A stretch of DNA of 64,000 nt from Eggerthella lenta DSM 2243 (lineage in GTDB: Bacteria; Actinomycetota; Coriobacteriia; Coriobacteriales; Eggerthellaceae). Shown piece after piece: positions 63,780 through 64,000 of the stretch (positions are counted from its first letter, which is position 1; each line of letters begins with the position of its first letter). Location: the NCBI RefSeq assembly GCF_000024265.1, contig NC_013204.1:3104501-3168500 (forward strand), in the 5' to 3' direction. The position numbers and the translations under genes are program-made. Under the pieces are notes generated by a model. The model did not search any database. It was not told where the DNA came from and was given only the letters and a program-made list of their open reading frames with translations.

Positions 63780-64000
63780 TCACCGCGCATCTGCGGCCCC
63801 CGGCACGGCTGCTTGCAGCTCGGCCAAGCCCTTCCTCAGCACGCGGAACGTAACCAAACCGATGACGAATGCGATGGCCGCCGTGCCCAGCGCCACCGGC
63901 ACGAGGTTGCCGCGCAGCGCGTCGAACAGGCCGCCGTAGATGAGCTGCCCCACGGGTTGCGCGCAGTTCGCCAGCGACATGGTAAGCGCGATCACCTTCC
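63780..64000 (-). CDS. MFS transporter, C-terminal part (runs off the window)
   Basis: The last about 73 residues of a membrane protein: KVIALTMSLANCAQPVGQLIYG, then a second helix VPVALGTAAIAFVIGLVTF and a polar tail ending PGAADAR. The glycine/proline pattern and charged tail fit the last two helices of a major facilitator transporter. Substrate unknown; the start lies beyond the window. Confidence 0.65.
   Translation of the reverse strand, partial: KVIALTMSLANCAQPVGQLIYGGLFDALRGNLVPVALGTAAIAFVIGLVTFRVLRKGLAELQAAVPGAADAR

Noticed and set aside
1-64000. tRNA or rRNA genes
   Set aside because: No T-loop/acceptor patterns or rRNA-like conserved stretches were noticed on reading both strands; a tRNAscan run would settle it.
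1-64000. CRISPR array or Cas genes
   Set aside because: The only short tandem repeats (50054-50099, 50369-50467) have no spacers of CRISPR type and no cas gene is present.

Overview
The window is GC-rich chromosomal DNA from an anaerobic actinobacterium. Its gene families point to the Eggerthellaceae, most likely Eggerthella lenta or a near relative. The signs are several LuxR-type regulators with a roughly 12-helix membrane N-terminus, Tat-exported flavoprotein reductases next to them, an arginine-deiminase-type operon, a class III (strictly anaerobic) ribonucleotide reductase, and a giant 2-hydroxyacyl-CoA dehydratase activator. This assignment is inference from recognised families; no database search was run.

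Region by region. 1-2641: 5' part of an acyl-CoA dehydratase activase, preceded in the same operon by a TetR regulator. 3.3-6.3 kb: birA between two perfect parS-type palindromes, then a UPF0210 protein. 6.3-7.1 kb: a RelB-like/PIN toxin-antitoxin pair. 7.3-23.7 kb: a respiratory-accessory block with four secreted FAD reductases, a six-heme cytochrome lipoprotein and four membrane LuxR regulators (one frameshifted), interrupted by yccF and tlyA. 23.7-26.7 kb: asd and lysC plus small ORFs. 27.1-36.1 kb: ornithine carbamoyltransferase, a YfcC-type transporter, a short arginine deiminase-family enzyme and a D-2-hydroxyacid dehydrogenase in one operon, flanked by two PucR regulators (one frameshifted) and a sodium:solute symporter. 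36.6-43.5 kb: transporters (UMF1 type, TRIC type, PiT with its DUF47 partner, NarK type) and a zinc phospholipase C-like protein. 43.5-50.0 kb: recJ-helicase fusion, rel and a metallo-beta-lactamase-fold hydrolase as one coupled operon. 50.0-51.7 kb: a repeat-rich island with a nuclease-like gene. 51.7-54.4 kb: a fifth membrane LuxR, the stump of a molybdopterin oxidoreductase gene and a two-domain molybdopterin-binding protein. 54.6-58.8 kb: two successive ECF sigma/anti-sigma pairs. 59.3-63.5 kb: nrdD (with a glutaredoxin-like tail) divergent from a Nim-like flavoprotein and nrdG. The window ends in a partial MFS gene.

The least explained material is non-coding. There are three families of inverted-repeat elements with no transposase: four copies of a 152-161 bp element, two copies of a 141-150 bp element and one 119 bp element. 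There is also an 11-bp degenerate tandem array. Two of the four copies of the first family bracket a nuclease-like gene and even supply its stop codon. Two genes (a LuxR and a PucR) carry single-base frameshifts, so sequencing error should be excluded for both.

Several genes appear to be transcribed as leaderless mRNAs (birA, tlyA). Neighbouring genes are often coupled by 4-base start/stop overlaps. I found no rRNA, tRNA, CRISPR array, phage gene or transposase.
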